A stretch of 64,000 nucleotides of DNA from Caulobacter endophyticus (GCF_029543245.1 NZ_JARQWV010000028.1:1-64000), one strand, 5' to 3'; counted from the first letter of the stretch, positions 26,309 through 35,825 are shown. The notes: generated by a model not told the origin, from the letters alone. A program made the numbers and translations.

Positions 26309-27781
26309 ATGGTGGCGCTCCGGCAGGGGCGGCGGGGAACGGATGAGTTGGAGGGAACGGATGAGCGCGCCGGATGCGGCGCCTTGAGCGGCGCTGAAGC
26401 CGCCGCTCGGCTGATCGACGCCCATACCGGCGAGAGCCTCAGCGCCGGCGCGGTCGAGCACGAGGTCGGGTTCCTGGCCGCGCGGCTGGCGGGACCGCCG
26501 TCCCTGGCCGTCGTCATGCCCGACAACGATCTGGGCGGCGCCCTGGCCGTGCTGGCGGCGATGGCGGCGGGACATGCCGTCTATGTCGCCAACCCACAGG
26601 CGTCCGCCGCGGCCAGGGCCGCCCTGCTGGACGCCTATCGCCCGGCCTGGGTCCTGGCTCCCGAGCACGCCGAAGCCGGCCTCGCCCCTCGCGGCGCCCA
26701 CCTGGAGACGGCCCGAGGCTATGGCGTCTGGTCGACCGGCTGGACGACGCCCGTCCATCCCCGGCTGCAGCTTCTACTGTCGACCTCCGGCTCGACCGGC
26801 GCGCCCAAGAGCGTGAAGCTGTCGCGGGAGGCGCTGGACGCCAGCCTCGACCAGATCAGGCGCACGCTCTCGCCGGGCCCGGACGAGCGGATGCTGCTCA
26901 GCCTGCCGATCCACCACGTCTACGGCCTGACCATGCTGCTGAGTCACCTGGTCGGCGGGGCCTCGGTCGTGGTGGGCCGCAAGTCTGTCCTGGACCCCGC
27001 CTTCGGAGCGCTCTGTCGGCGCTGGGGGGTGACCTGCCTGCCCAGCGTGTCGTTCAGCTTCGACGCCATGCGCCGCATCGGCTGGGAGCGGCTGGCCGCG
27101 CCGTCCCTGCGCCGCCTGCTGCATTCGGGCGACCGCCTGAACGAGGCGACCCTGGCCTGGGCGGTCGAGACCTCCGGCAGGCATGGCGTCGAGTTCGTGC
27201 GCATGTACGGCCTGACCGAGGCCTGCGGCCGGGTCTGCGTTCTGCCCCCAGCCGCCTTCGTCGCGCGCCCCGGCGCGGTGGGCAAGGTCGTGCCCGGCGG
27301 CGCCATAGAGATCACCGACGACGGCGAGGTGGTCTATCGCGGCCCCAACCTGATGGCCGGCTACGCCGTCGGGGCAGCCGACCTTGCCGAGCTGGCGCAT
27401 ATGGACGGCCTGCACACCGGCGACGAAGGCCGCGTCGACGACCAGGGCTACCTCACCCTGACCGGCCGGCGCTCCCGCCTGGCGAAGGTCTTCGGGGTGA
27501 GGATCAATCTCGACGACCTGGAAAGCGCTCTGGGCGAGCTGGCGCCCTTCGCCGTCGAACTGCGCGGCGACGAACCGCTGATCTATACCGAAGCGCCCTA
27601 CAGCGATCCGTTCGCCGCCCGGATCGCTTCAGTTCTGCGGGCCTTCGAGCTGCCGCCGGCGGTGGGCCGGATCGCGTTCGACACGCCCCTGCCGCGCTCC
27701 CAGACCGGCAAGATCCTGCGCGGCGCACATGCCGCGGAAGGCTCTCTGCCGGCGGCCGCCGTGATGCGTCGCAGCCCGTGA
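26309..27781 (+). CDS. Stand-alone adenylation enzyme (AMP-binding / acyl-CoA synthetase family)
   Basis: The protein of up to 490 residues has a full ANL adenylation core. The P-loop is LLSTSGSTGAPKSVKLS, followed by MYGLTEACG, the ATP/ribose Asp motif HTGDEGRVDDQGYLTLTGR and the C-terminal catalytic lysine in PRSQTGKIL. No carrier or condensation domain is attached, so the adenylated acid would be passed to CoA or to another protein. The start is uncertain: ATG 26309, TTG 26348 and TTG 26384 are all in frame. A well-placed GGAGGG site actually serves an ATG in another frame that stops at 26387. It diverges from the TPS operon and leads into two unusual genes downstream. Confidence 0.85.
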   Translation: MVALRQGRRGTDELEGTDERAGCGALSGAEAAARLIDAHTGESLSAGAVEHEVGFLAARLAGPPSLAVVMPDNDLGGALAVLAAMAAGHAVYVANPQASAAARAALLDAYRPAWVLAPEHAEAGLAPRGAHLETARGYGVWSTGWTTPVHPRLQLLLSTSGSTGAPKSVKLSREALDASLDQIRRTLSPGPDERMLLSLPIHHVYGLTMLLSHLVGGASVVVGRKSVLDPAFGALCRRWGVTCLPSVSFSFDAMRRIGWERLAAPSLRRLLHSGDRLNEATLAWAVETSGRHGVEFVRMYGLTEACGRVCVLPPAAFVARPGAVGKVVPGGAIEITDDGEVVYRGPNLMAGYAVGAADLAELAHMDGLHTGDEGRVDDQGYLTLTGRRSRLAKVFGVRINLDDLESALGELAPFAVELRGDEPLIYTEAPYSDPFAARIASVLRAFELPPAVGRIAFDTPLPRSQTGKILRGAHAAEGSLPAAAVMRRSP

Positions 27782-27929
27782 AAAGCATTGCAAACACCCA
27801 GCCTGTGGAAAGCTCCCGTACGCAAGCGCCTTAACCACGAAGTCGACTTGCGGAAAAGCGATTCACCCCCATAGGTTGATATAGTGAAGGTTGCATTTTG
27901 CTCCATCACACCTGGAAACCGAGGATTAC

Positions 27930-28442
27930 ATGCGTTTGCTTTCCGATATGGAGATGGGCCTGGTCACGGGCGCCGGCGTGAACGATGACAACGAGATCGA
28001 CGGCGTCACCGTTATCGGCGGCGGCGGCGAATGGAGCGGCGGCGGCAGCGGCGGCGCCGGCGGCGGCGGCAGCGACGGTGAATCCGACACGTCCACGATC
28101 CCGACCGAGGGCGGCGGCGACAATGTCGTCGAGACCATTCTCGACAACGCCGACAGCCTGATCACCTTCTTCTCGAACTTCTACAATCTTGGCTATTCGC
28201 CGTTCACTCGCACCGCGATCGACGAACGCGACGCCAAGAGCAACTTCAACCGGGAAGGCAAGACCGAGCACAAGACGTCGGAAGGCACCAAGTACTGGAC
28301 CGAAGACAACGGCACCTTCTGGATGGACATGGACAATGACGGCAAGCCCGAGTCCCACATGAAGAGTTACAGCGACGGCTCCGTCTGGATGACCAGCAAG
28401 CACGACGGCGTCTATGATCTTCAAGTGAAGTCGGCGGACTAG
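27930..28442 (+). CDS. Small exported protein with double-glycine-like leader
   Basis: The N-terminus of this 170-residue protein, MRLLSDMEMGLVTGAG, resembles the leader of peptides exported and cleaved by C39-peptidase ABC transporters (pattern LS-xE-xxVxGG). A Gly/Ser-rich segment follows (GGGGEWSGGGSGGAGGGGS), then an acidic part. The C-terminal region has repeated aromatic and charged motifs (YWTEDNGTFWMDMDNDGKPE, SYSDGSVWMTSKHDG). No signal peptide of the Sec type is visible. It could be a bacteriocin-like or secreted structural protein. No C39 ABC exporter is in the window. The ATG at 27930 follows GAGGA. It is 38 bases before the hydrolase gene and probably co-transcribed. Confidence 0.75.
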   Translation: MRLLSDMEMGLVTGAGVNDDNEIDGVTVIGGGGEWSGGGSGGAGGGGSDGESDTSTIPTEGGGDNVVETILDNADSLITFFSNFYNLGYSPFTRTAIDERDAKSNFNREGKTEHKTSEGTKYWTEDNGTFWMDMDNDGKPESHMKSYSDGSVWMTSKHDGVYDLQVKSAD

Positions 28443-28480
28443 GTTCCGCCTCCGCTGGGAAACCGGGTAGCGTCAGTAGA

Positions 28481-30265
28481 ATGCGTTTTCTGCAACATCT
28501 TTGGCGCTGCCTACCCGTGGCGTTGTCCCTCGCCTCGCATCACGCGCTCGCCGAGAGCCGTGTTCGCCAGGCGGGGGCCGATCGCGTGCTGTGCGAAACC
28601 TCCTTTCTCGATGTCTCGCCGGACGGGGCCTGGCTGGTCGCCTGGTCGCGGGGCAACGCGCCGCTGGGTCCCGGCCCCGACTTCGCGGTGCTGAAGGTCG
28701 ACTGCCTGCTCTCGGGCGCGAGCGTCGACGCCTGCACCGTCGCCGCCGTGGAATCCCGCTCTCCCCCTGTGCAGCTCGCCTGGAAAGGCGACTCGACGGC
28801 GCTGATGCTGCTCAGCCCTGGGATCGGCGCCCAGTATCTGTACGCGCCCGCCTTCTCGGAGCAGCAGAGCGTCCGGCTGAGCGCCAAGACCAAAACCAAT
28901 GCGCGGCGCATTCGCCTGGATGGGTACATCGAGCCGGCCGAGTTCGAGAAGGAGGCGTTCGTCGTCGACGCCGTCAACGCCCAGGCCCAGAGCGCCGGCA
29001 TCATCGAGGAAATCCACATGGGCGCCGGTGCGACCGGAGCCGGCGTCTTCCTTTCGCGCGACACGCTGGAGGCCCGCACCACCTACAACGGGCCGCCTCT
29101 GGCGGGCGGCATTTCCGGCGCATCCCTCATCGACAACGGAAAGCTGATCTTCGCAGAGGGCCGCAGCTACCTTCTCGCGGCCGGAAAGCTGTACGACGCC
29201 AGGACGGGACAGCCCGTCGCCGGCGGCCCCCGGTACAAGCTGAGCCCCCAGGGCAAGATCGCTTTCTCGACCTCCGACCTGGGCCGATACACCTCGTTTC
29301 AAGGGGGGAGGACGCACTCCGACGCCGTCGATATGCCGGCCGGGCGCCTGCTGGGCGAGTACGACCAGTCCGCCGACGGAAAGACGCGCGCCCTTCAGTT
29401 CATCGCGCCCGCATCACGGCCCGCGTTCCGCATCGAGAGGGGTGCAGAACGCCGGGACATGGCCTGCGGCTCGGGCGCCGACGACCGCCTCGTCGACATC
29501 GAGGACCTGCGCCTGGGCGCCGACGCCCATCAGGTCGATGCGCGCCTCTTTTCCCAGAAGGATCCGGCCGGACTGGTGGTCCTGGCCGGCGGCGGGCCTG
29601 GCGCGACATCGCAGGGCGCGGACGCCTTGAGGCTGGCGAAGCCGTTCCTCAATAGGAAATGGGATGTCCTGCTGGTCACGGCGAGCGGCAATTTCGGCGC
29701 CGGCAGGCCCACGGTCGACCGCCTCGCCGCCAGGGGCGGCGGCGCCGTCGAGGACGACGCTCGGGCCATACTTTCGGGCGTGGACGCGTTTCGAGGTCGA
29801 TACGCCAGGCACGTCTTCTATGGGGAAAGCTATGGCGGCCTTCTGGGCCTGGCGGTGATGAACAAGGATACCGGAAGCCGCCGAAGATTCGACCGGATCA
29901 TGCTGGCCGCGCCCTGGCTCAAGCCCCGCCCTCCGCAGACCTGGCTCGACAGCCGGGGCGTGTCGAAAACCGACCTGGCCGTCCAGGAAACCTGGGAACG
30001 GGTCGCGATGGGCATCGACTGGTCCAAGCCGAACGATCCCTTCCGTGACTGGGCCGAACGCCAGAGAGCCGCGGCGAAATGCTCGGCGCGCCTCTCAATC
30101 CTTCACGGCGACGCCGACCCCGCCTTCGATCCGAGCGACATCCCCTGCCGGCCGAACGACGGCAGCCGCTTCACCAAGGCGCCGGCCTCCGACCACATGA
30201 CCACCCTGGCCGGCAACGCCGACTGGATCGCCCGCGAACTGGACACGCTGACCGACGGCCGCTGA
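28481..30265 (+). CDS. Secreted S9-like alpha/beta hydrolase
   Basis: The 594-residue protein has a Sec signal peptide (about residues 1-25, ending ASHHALA). An N-terminal region of about 340 residues may be a beta-propeller (FLDVSPDGAWLVAWS, YKLSPQGKIAFSTS). The C-terminal alpha/beta hydrolase domain has the nucleophile motif GESYGG with Ser450, an acid in LHGDADPAFD and a His in SDHMTTLAG. This layout is that of prolyl-oligopeptidase (S9) enzymes and of lasso-peptide isopeptidases. No lasso precursor, B or C protein is present. Its place directly after the leader-peptide gene suggests that it acts on that product, which is inference. Confidence 0.82.
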   Translation: MRFLQHLWRCLPVALSLASHHALAESRVRQAGADRVLCETSFLDVSPDGAWLVAWSRGNAPLGPGPDFAVLKVDCLLSGASVDACTVAAVESRSPPVQLAWKGDSTALMLLSPGIGAQYLYAPAFSEQQSVRLSAKTKTNARRIRLDGYIEPAEFEKEAFVVDAVNAQAQSAGIIEEIHMGAGATGAGVFLSRDTLEARTTYNGPPLAGGISGASLIDNGKLIFAEGRSYLLAAGKLYDARTGQPVAGGPRYKLSPQGKIAFSTSDLGRYTSFQGGRTHSDAVDMPAGRLLGEYDQSADGKTRALQFIAPASRPAFRIERGAERRDMACGSGADDRLVDIEDLRLGADAHQVDARLFSQKDPAGLVVLAGGGPGATSQGADALRLAKPFLNRKWDVLLVTASGNFGAGRPTVDRLAARGGGAVEDDARAILSGVDAFRGRYARHVFYGESYGGLLGLAVMNKDTGSRRRFDRIMLAAPWLKPRPPQTWLDSRGVSKTDLAVQETWERVAMGIDWSKPNDPFRDWAERQRAAAKCSARLSILHGDADPAFDPSDIPCRPNDGSRFTKAPASDHMTTLAGNADWIARELDTLTDGR

Positions 30266-30552
30266 GCCGCCGCAGGCGGGCGCGGCGCGCGCGTGGATCA
30301 AGACCGGTCATATCGCCGCAGGCCGAGCGGCCTCGCCCAGCAGAAAGGGGGCTTGATCCGCCGCGGCGAGCCTTTCGTGCGGAAAATACGGGGAGTGCGC
30401 CTTCCGAAGGCGCCCAGAAACGGCGGTTCGCCGTGGATCTGGGTCGCCTGCCTGATTTCAGCGCCGTTCGGGCGCGGCGGAAAGCCGAAGAACGCCGTTA
30501 CGGATTTTGCGCGGACTCAACCTTAATCCGATCGGAACGGCCGACCGACATC

Positions 30553-30645
30553 ATGCCGGTCATCAGATCGGCCGGCGGCTTCGTGGAGAGCGCCCAACCG
30601 GCCCATCCGACTTCCACGGCCGCGACAGTCCCGCCGCCGCCGTGA
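30553..30645 (+). CDS. Possible 30-residue leader peptide ending in Pro-Pro-Pro-Pro
   Basis: A short frame starts at ATG 30553 and ends with ATVPPPP followed by TGA. GC-rich hairpins follow immediately (about 30647-30676 and 30685-30722). The arrangement resembles a ribosome-stalling or attenuation leader, but no plus-strand gene follows within range and no clear ribosome binding site precedes it. The rest of 30266-30733 holds no recognisable gene. Confidence 0.2.
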   Translation: MPVIRSAGGFVESAQPAHPTSTAATVPPPP

Positions 30646-30684
30646 GAAGGCCCCGCGCATCCAGCCCCTTTGCGCGGGTCTGAC

Positions 30685-30722
30685 AGGAGCGCCGCCCATC
30701 CCCCCCTCCGGGCGGCGCTCCT
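30685..30722. terminator. Strong GC-rich hairpin, probable bidirectional terminator
   Basis: AGGAGCGCCGCCC (30685-30697) pairs perfectly with GGGCGGCGCTCCT (30710-30722). On the plus strand GCGCTTTTCC follows. It lies 12 bases past the stop of the minus-strand carbonic anhydrase gene and about 40 bases past the short plus-strand frame, so it could serve either. Confidence 0.6.
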
Positions 30723-30733
30723 GCGCTTTTCCT

Positions 30734-31261
30734 TCAGATCGCCTTCAGGCCGGCGCGATAGCGCTTCCAGTTTTCGACATAGTGCAGGGCCGAGGCCTGC
30801 AGGATCATCGCCTGGCGCTCGCTGACCTCGCGGATGATCTTGCCCGGCGCGCCGACCACCATCGAATTGTCGGGGATCTCCTTGCCCTCGGTGATCAGGG
30901 CGCCTGCGCCGATCAGGCAGTTCTTCCCGATCTTGGCGCCATTGAGGATGATCGAGCCGATGCCGATCAGCGAGCCGTCGCCGATCGTGCAGCCGTGCAG
31001 CATCACCATGTGGCCGACCGTGACGTTGGCGCCGATGGTCAGCGGGATCCCGGCGTCGGTATGCAGCACCGAGCCGTCCTGGATGTTGCTGTTCTGCCCG
31101 ATGGTGATCGGGTCGTTGTCGCCGCGCACCACCGCGCCCCACCAGATGCTGGCGTTCTGCCTGAGCACGACATTGCCCATCACGCTGGCGGTCGGGGCGA
31201 TCCAGTATTCGTCCTGCGACGGAAGATCCGGCGCGATATCGCCCAGCGAATAGACAGTCAT
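30734..31261 (-). CDS. Gamma carbonic anhydrase-like hexapeptide-repeat protein
   Basis: The 175-residue protein is a left-handed beta-helix of the gamma carbonic anhydrase / YrdA / PaaY group. It shows repeated hexapeptides (ASVMGNVVLRQNASIWWGAV, IGQNSNIQDGSVLHTD). The metal-binding histidines are seen in SVLHTD, GHMVMLHGC. The C-terminal helix (ERQAMILQASALHYVENWKR) packs on the trimer. Zinc or iron hydration of CO2 is possible, but many members have unproven activity. The gene is monocistronic, convergent with the hydrolase region and divergent from phoH. Confidence 0.92.
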   Translation of the reverse strand: MTVYSLGDIAPDLPSQDEYWIAPTASVMGNVVLRQNASIWWGAVVRGDNDPITIGQNSNIQDGSVLHTDAGIPLTIGANVTVGHMVMLHGCTIGDGSLIGIGSIILNGAKIGKNCLIGAGALITEGKEIPDNSMVVGAPGKIIREVSERQAMILQASALHYVENWKRYRAGLKAI

Positions 31262-31339
31262 CCGTACACCCCGTGTTCTTCCAAGGCTGCGACGCTTAAT
31301 CGCTCATAAACCATAAAAGTCCCTATTGTAGATCCGGTG

Positions 31340-31565
31340 ATTCGGGGTGGAACATCCTTCCATCGGGGGACATTCCTTCCGTATCCGCCGCGGTCTCTAC
31401 CGCCCGCGGCCTCCTGATGACGGAGAACAGGGTCTTGCGTTCGGCGTTCCGGCGTACAGCACCGCCTTCCTGGGGCTCCACCGAGCCGCCCGGCCGCGCC
31501 TGCGGCTCCGTCTTCTGCTCCTCTCATCGACCCAAGGACGACGCCTTACGGCCTCGTCCTTTTTT
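31340..31565 (+). ncRNA. Candidate terminator-capped leader or small RNA before phoH
   Basis: This stretch has no convincing protein gene but ends in a textbook plus-strand terminator. AGGACGACGCC (31536-31546) pairs with GGCCTCGTCCT (31550-31560), followed by six T. The phoH ATG lies 22 bases further on. It could be a small RNA or a phoH attenuator. A frame reading MTENRVLRSAFRR crosses the region and stops on the phoH ATG (TGATG), so a leader peptide is also possible. I recognise no known RNA family, and the 5' end is a guess. Confidence 0.4.
31535..31565 (+). terminator. Rho-independent terminator just upstream of phoH
   Basis: The stem AGGACGA-C-GCC with loop TTAC and partner GGC-C-TCGTCCT is followed by TTTTTT. 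No plus-strand gene ends before it, so it terminates the candidate leader or small RNA. Confidence 0.75.
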
Positions 31566-31586
31566 CATGCCTGAATGGAGGCTTTG

Positions 31587-32354
<768 letters not shown>

Positions 32355-32405
32355 CCCTGAATCTGTGATTTTGTAACAGTTCAAACCTCGAAAGGCTTGA
32401 GTATG

Positions 32406-32437
32406 AGGCGGCCGGACGGCAAGGTCCGGCCGCCTTA
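32406..32437 (+). terminator. Hairpin terminator after phoH
   Basis: AGGCGGCCGGAC pairs with GTCCGGCCGCCT around a short loop, followed by TAACTGTTTG. It lies 50 bases past the phoH stop and 20 bases before the OPT transporter ATG. The T-run is poor, so termination may be partial. Confidence 0.6.
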
Positions 32438-32455
32438 ACTGTTTGCGGAACCCGC

Positions 32456-34447
32456 ATGTCCGATATCACCGCCGCCCCACGCTCGGAGTTCACGCTCCGC
32501 GGCGTGTTCCTGGGCATCCTCATCACCGTCGTTTTCACGGCAGCCCAGGTCTATCTGGGGCTGAAGGTCGGCCTGACCTTCGCCACCTCGATCCCGGCCG
32601 CGGTGATCTCGATGGCCCTGCTGCGTTTCTTCCGCACCTCGACGATCCAGGAAAACAACATCGTCCAGACGATCGCCTCGGCCGCGGGCACGCTGTCGTC
32701 GGTGATCTTCGTGCTGCCGGGCCTCCTGATGATCGGCTGGTGGTCGGACATCCCGTTCCTGGCCACCTTCGGCATCTGCGCCGTCGGCGGCATCCTGGGC
32801 GTGATGTACACGATCCCGCTGCGCCGGGCGCTGGTCACCAACTCGCCCCTGCCCTACCCGGAAGGCGTCGCCGCCGCCGAGGTGCTGAAGGTCGGTTCGG
32901 GCTCGCGTGAAGGCGCGGCCGAGGGCAAGGCGGGCCTGTGGGCCGTGATCGCCGGCACCCTGGCCTCGGCCGCCTTCGCCGCGCTGGGCGCGGCCAAGAT
33001 CTTCGCCGCCGAGGTCGCCGCCTTCGTCAAGGTCGGCAAGGGCGCGACCGGCATCGGCGCCTCCAGCTCGCTGGCCCTGATGGGCGCGGGCCACCTGATG
33101 GGCATCACCGTCGGCATCGCCATGTTCACCGGCCTGTTCATCGCCTGGGCCGTGCTGGTGCCGATCCTGACCGGCGTGTTCCCGGCTGAAGCGGGCATGA
33201 GCGTCGCCGACCACGCCCTGACCGTCTGGGCCACCAAAGTGCGCTTCCTGGGCGCCGGCGTCATCGGCGCGGCCGCCATCTGGACCCTGGGCAAGCTGGT
33301 CGTGCCGATCTGGCGCGGCCTGGTGTCGGCCTTCGAGGCCGGCAAGGCCCGCCGCTCAGGCGGCGGCGACCTGCCGCGCGTCGAGCAGGACATCCCGCTG
33401 TTCGTCGTCGGCCTGGTGTCGGTGGCCCTGCTGGCCCCGGCCGGCTGGCTGCTGGCCGCCTTCGCGCTCGGCGGTCCGGCCGGCGCTCTGGCCCTGCCGC
33501 TGACCATCGCCGCCGTGGCCTACCTGGTGTTCGCCGGCCTGCTGGCCGCCGCCGTCTGCGGCTACATGGCCGGCCTGATCGGCTCGTCCAACAGCCCGGT
33601 CTCGGGCATCGCCATCCTGACGGTGCTGGGCGCCTCGCTGCTGGTCGGGGCCATCGGCCGCGGCCTGATCGGCCCGGACGCCGCCAAGGCCCTGGTCGCC
33701 TTCGCCCTCTACGTCACCGCCACCGTGCTGGCCGTGGCCGTGGTCGCCAACGACAACCTGCAGGACCTGAAGACCGGCCAGCTGGTCGACGCCACCCCGT
33801 GGAAGCAGCAGTCGGCCCTGGTGATCGGCGTGCTGTCGGGCGCGACCGTCATCCCGTTCGTGCTCGACCTGCTGGCCAAGTCGAACGGCTTCGTGGGCGC
33901 GCCGAACCTCAACGTCGTGCCCGGCGCCGAGCCGCTGGCCGCGCCGCAGGCGACGCTGATCTCGACCCTGGCCAAGGGCGTCATCGGCCATAACCTGCAA
34001 TGGGACCTGCTGGGCGTCGGCGCCCTGATCGGCCTGGCGCTCGTCGTGGTCGACATCGTCCTGCGCCGCGCCAGCAAGGACCGCTTCAGCCTGCCGCCGC
34101 TGGGCGTGGGCCTGGCCATCTATCTGCCCAGCGCCGTGACCGCCCCGGTGGTGGTCGGCGCTGTCGCCGGCTGGATCTTCGAGCGGGTAGTCTCCAAGGA
34201 CCGCAAGGCCGAGGTCGCCAAGCGCCTGGGCGTTCTGATCGCCTCGGGCTTCATCGTCGGCGAGAGCCTGTTCAACGTGGCCCTGGCCCTGCTGATCGTC
34301 TCGACCAACAAGGGCGCGCCGCTGGCCATCGCCAATCCGCCGCCCGAACACCTGGGCATGATCATCGCCATCATCGTCGCGGCGGTCGTGGTCGCCGGCC
34401 TCTACGGCTGGTGCCGCATCCAGGCGCGGAAGATGGAAGAGGCCTGA
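32456..34447 (+). CDS. OPT family oligopeptide transporter
   Basis: The 663-residue inner-membrane protein has about 14-16 hydrophobic segments and the OPT family text GVFLGILITVVFTAAQVYLGLKVGLTF, split here as GVFLGILITV and QVYLGLKVGLTF near the N-terminus. Further motifs are PYPEGVAAAEVLKVG near 140 and GLIGSSNSPVSGIAIL near 375. OPT proteins carry small peptides or metal-chelate complexes with protons; the substrate is not predictable. The gene stands alone, bounded by hairpins on both sides. Confidence 0.93.
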   Translation: MSDITAAPRSEFTLRGVFLGILITVVFTAAQVYLGLKVGLTFATSIPAAVISMALLRFFRTSTIQENNIVQTIASAAGTLSSVIFVLPGLLMIGWWSDIPFLATFGICAVGGILGVMYTIPLRRALVTNSPLPYPEGVAAAEVLKVGSGSREGAAEGKAGLWAVIAGTLASAAFAALGAAKIFAAEVAAFVKVGKGATGIGASSSLALMGAGHLMGITVGIAMFTGLFIAWAVLVPILTGVFPAEAGMSVADHALTVWATKVRFLGAGVIGAAAIWTLGKLVVPIWRGLVSAFEAGKARRSGGGDLPRVEQDIPLFVVGLVSVALLAPAGWLLAAFALGGPAGALALPLTIAAVAYLVFAGLLAAAVCGYMAGLIGSSNSPVSGIAILTVLGASLLVGAIGRGLIGPDAAKALVAFALYVTATVLAVAVVANDNLQDLKTGQLVDATPWKQQSALVIGVLSGATVIPFVLDLLAKSNGFVGAPNLNVVPGAEPLAAPQATLISTLAKGVIGHNLQWDLLGVGALIGLALVVVDIVLRRASKDRFSLPPLGVGLAIYLPSAVTAPVVVGAVAGWIFERVVSKDRKAEVAKRLGVLIASGFIVGESLFNVALALLIVSTNKGAPLAIANPPPEHLGMIIAIIVAAVVVAGLYGWCRIQARKMEEA

Positions 34448-34471
34448 CGGGCCTCTCCCTATCGAAAACGG

Positions 34472-34503
34472 AAGGCCCGGAAGCATACGCTTCCGGGCCT
34501 TTT
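34472..34503. terminator. Bidirectional terminator between OPT and acetyltransferase genes
   Basis: AAGGCCCGGAAGC (34472-34484) pairs perfectly with GCTTCCGGGCCTT across an ATAC loop, then TTTCC. It separates the convergent OPT transporter and GNAT genes. Confidence 0.85.
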
Positions 34504-34505
34504 CC

Positions 34506-35186
34506 TTATTCGGGCGCCAGCACCGTGAACCAGAGGTCCGCCCGGCGCTCGAACCCCAGGGCCTGGTAGAGCGCATTGGCCCCGGCGTTGTCGGCGTAGC
34601 TGTGCAGGAACGGCGTCTCGCCCCGCTCCAGGATCGCGCCAGCGACATGGGCCATCAGGCCGGCGGCATAGCCCTTGCCGCGAAAGTCGGGCCGGGTGCA
34701 GACGCCGCTGACCTCGGTGAAGCCGTCGGGCCGCATCCGCTCGCCGGCCATGGCCGCCAGCTCGCCGCCGACCTTCACCCCGACGAAGTCGCCCAGTTCG
34801 TGGGTGCGCGTAAAGAACGGCCCGGGCTTGGTCAGGGTCGCCAGGGCCAGCATCTCCGGCGCGTCGGCGTCGGTCAGCGCGACGATCTCGAAATCCAGCG
34901 GCTTGAGCGGCGCAACCGCCCTGGCCGCCATCTGCCAGCATAGGGCGCTGGACAGCACGCTTGTCCCCGGAACCGGCGGCGGCTGCGAAAGCTCCACCAG
35001 GCCGCTGCTTCCGTACTCGCGCACCAGTTCGCCCAAGGCCGCCAGGCTCTCCGGCGCCTCGTCGGCGACGGCGGCGAACAGGCCAAAGTCGGGATCCATC
35101 CGCAGCGCCCCGCCCCGCGTGATCGCCAGATGCGACTGGCGACCGGTCAGGCTGGACCAGACGGGACGGTCGAGAGGGTGGCTCAT
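34506..35186 (-). CDS. GNAT family N-acetyltransferase
   Basis: In this 226-residue protein the C-terminal half carries the GNAT fold. It shows GVCTRPDFRGKGYAAGLMAHVAG (acetyl-CoA pyrophosphate loop RGKGYA) and the ending NAGANALYQALGFERRADLW. The N-terminal half may be a degenerate second GNAT unit. The substrate is unknown. Its ATG overlaps the TetR stop by four bases (ATGA), so the two are translationally coupled and the enzyme may modify whatever the TetR regulator senses. Confidence 0.9.
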   Translation of the reverse strand: MSHPLDRPVWSSLTGRQSHLAITRGGALRMDPDFGLFAAVADEAPESLAALGELVREYGSSGLVELSQPPPVPGTSVLSSALCWQMAARAVAPLKPLDFEIVALTDADAPEMLALATLTKPGPFFTRTHELGDFVGVKVGGELAAMAGERMRPDGFTEVSGVCTRPDFRGKGYAAGLMAHVAGAILERGETPFLHSYADNAGANALYQALGFERRADLWFTVLAPE

Positions 35187-35797
35187 GGGCAGTACGCCGC
35201 GATCAGGGCCTTGACCGCACCCACCACCGCCAGGGCCGGCTTGTCGTCGTCGTCGAACATCTGGCTGGAGGTGAAGACGCCCTCGATCAGCAGCATCATC
35301 GCATCGCCCAGCGCTTTTGGATCCGACGCCCCCATCGCCTGCGCCTTGGCCCGCAGGCGATCGCGCAGGTCCTGCTTGTGCGTCTGCGACACCGCCCGGC
35401 CGGCATGGCTGCGGTCGGGATACTCGACGACGGCGTTGCTGAGAGCGCAGCCGCGATAGTCGGCCCCGCCCGAACGCGCCGCGAGACCTTCGAAATAGGC
35501 CACCATCTGGGCCTTGGGATCGTCCGGGAAAGCGTCCTCGGCCGACTTGAAGCGGTCCCAGAAGCCCTCCTCCACCTCGCGCAGCACCGCGGCGACCAGG
35601 TCGTCCTTGGACTTGAAGCTGCGATAGAGGCTGGGCTTGGTGACGCCCGCCTTGCTGACGATCTCGTCGACGCCGACGGCGCGGATGCCCTCGCGGTAGA
35701 ACAGGTCGCGGGCCGTCTCGAAGATCTTCTCGGCCGCGCGCGGGCCTGGCGCATAGGGCTGGAGATGCAAGGGGGCGTCAGCGTCGTTTTTCGTCAT
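35183..35797 (-). CDS. TetR family transcriptional regulator
   Basis: The 204-residue protein has an N-terminal TetR helix-turn-helix (residues about 18-65; FYREGIRAVGVDEIVSKAGV and KPSLYRSFKSKDDLVAAVL). The C-terminal ligand domain contains a cysteine near GADYRGCALSNAV. It is divergent from an MFS transporter gene and shares a symmetric intergenic region with it, so it probably represses both transcripts. It is first in an operon with the GNAT gene. Confidence 0.92.
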   Translation of the reverse strand: MTKNDADAPLHLQPYAPGPRAAEKIFETARDLFYREGIRAVGVDEIVSKAGVTKPSLYRSFKSKDDLVAAVLREVEEGFWDRFKSAEDAFPDDPKAQMVAYFEGLAARSGGADYRGCALSNAVVEYPDRSHAGRAVSQTHKQDLRDRLRAKAQAMGASDPKALGDAMMLLIEGVFTSSQMFDDDDKPALAVVGAVKALIAAYCP

Positions 35798-35825
35798 AGC
35801 TCAAAAGGCCTCTTGACGATGTTAC

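Noticed and set aside
28481..30265. Lasso peptide cluster
   Set aside because: The hydrolase resembles a lasso isopeptidase, but no lasso precursor, B protein or asparagine-synthetase-like C protein is present.
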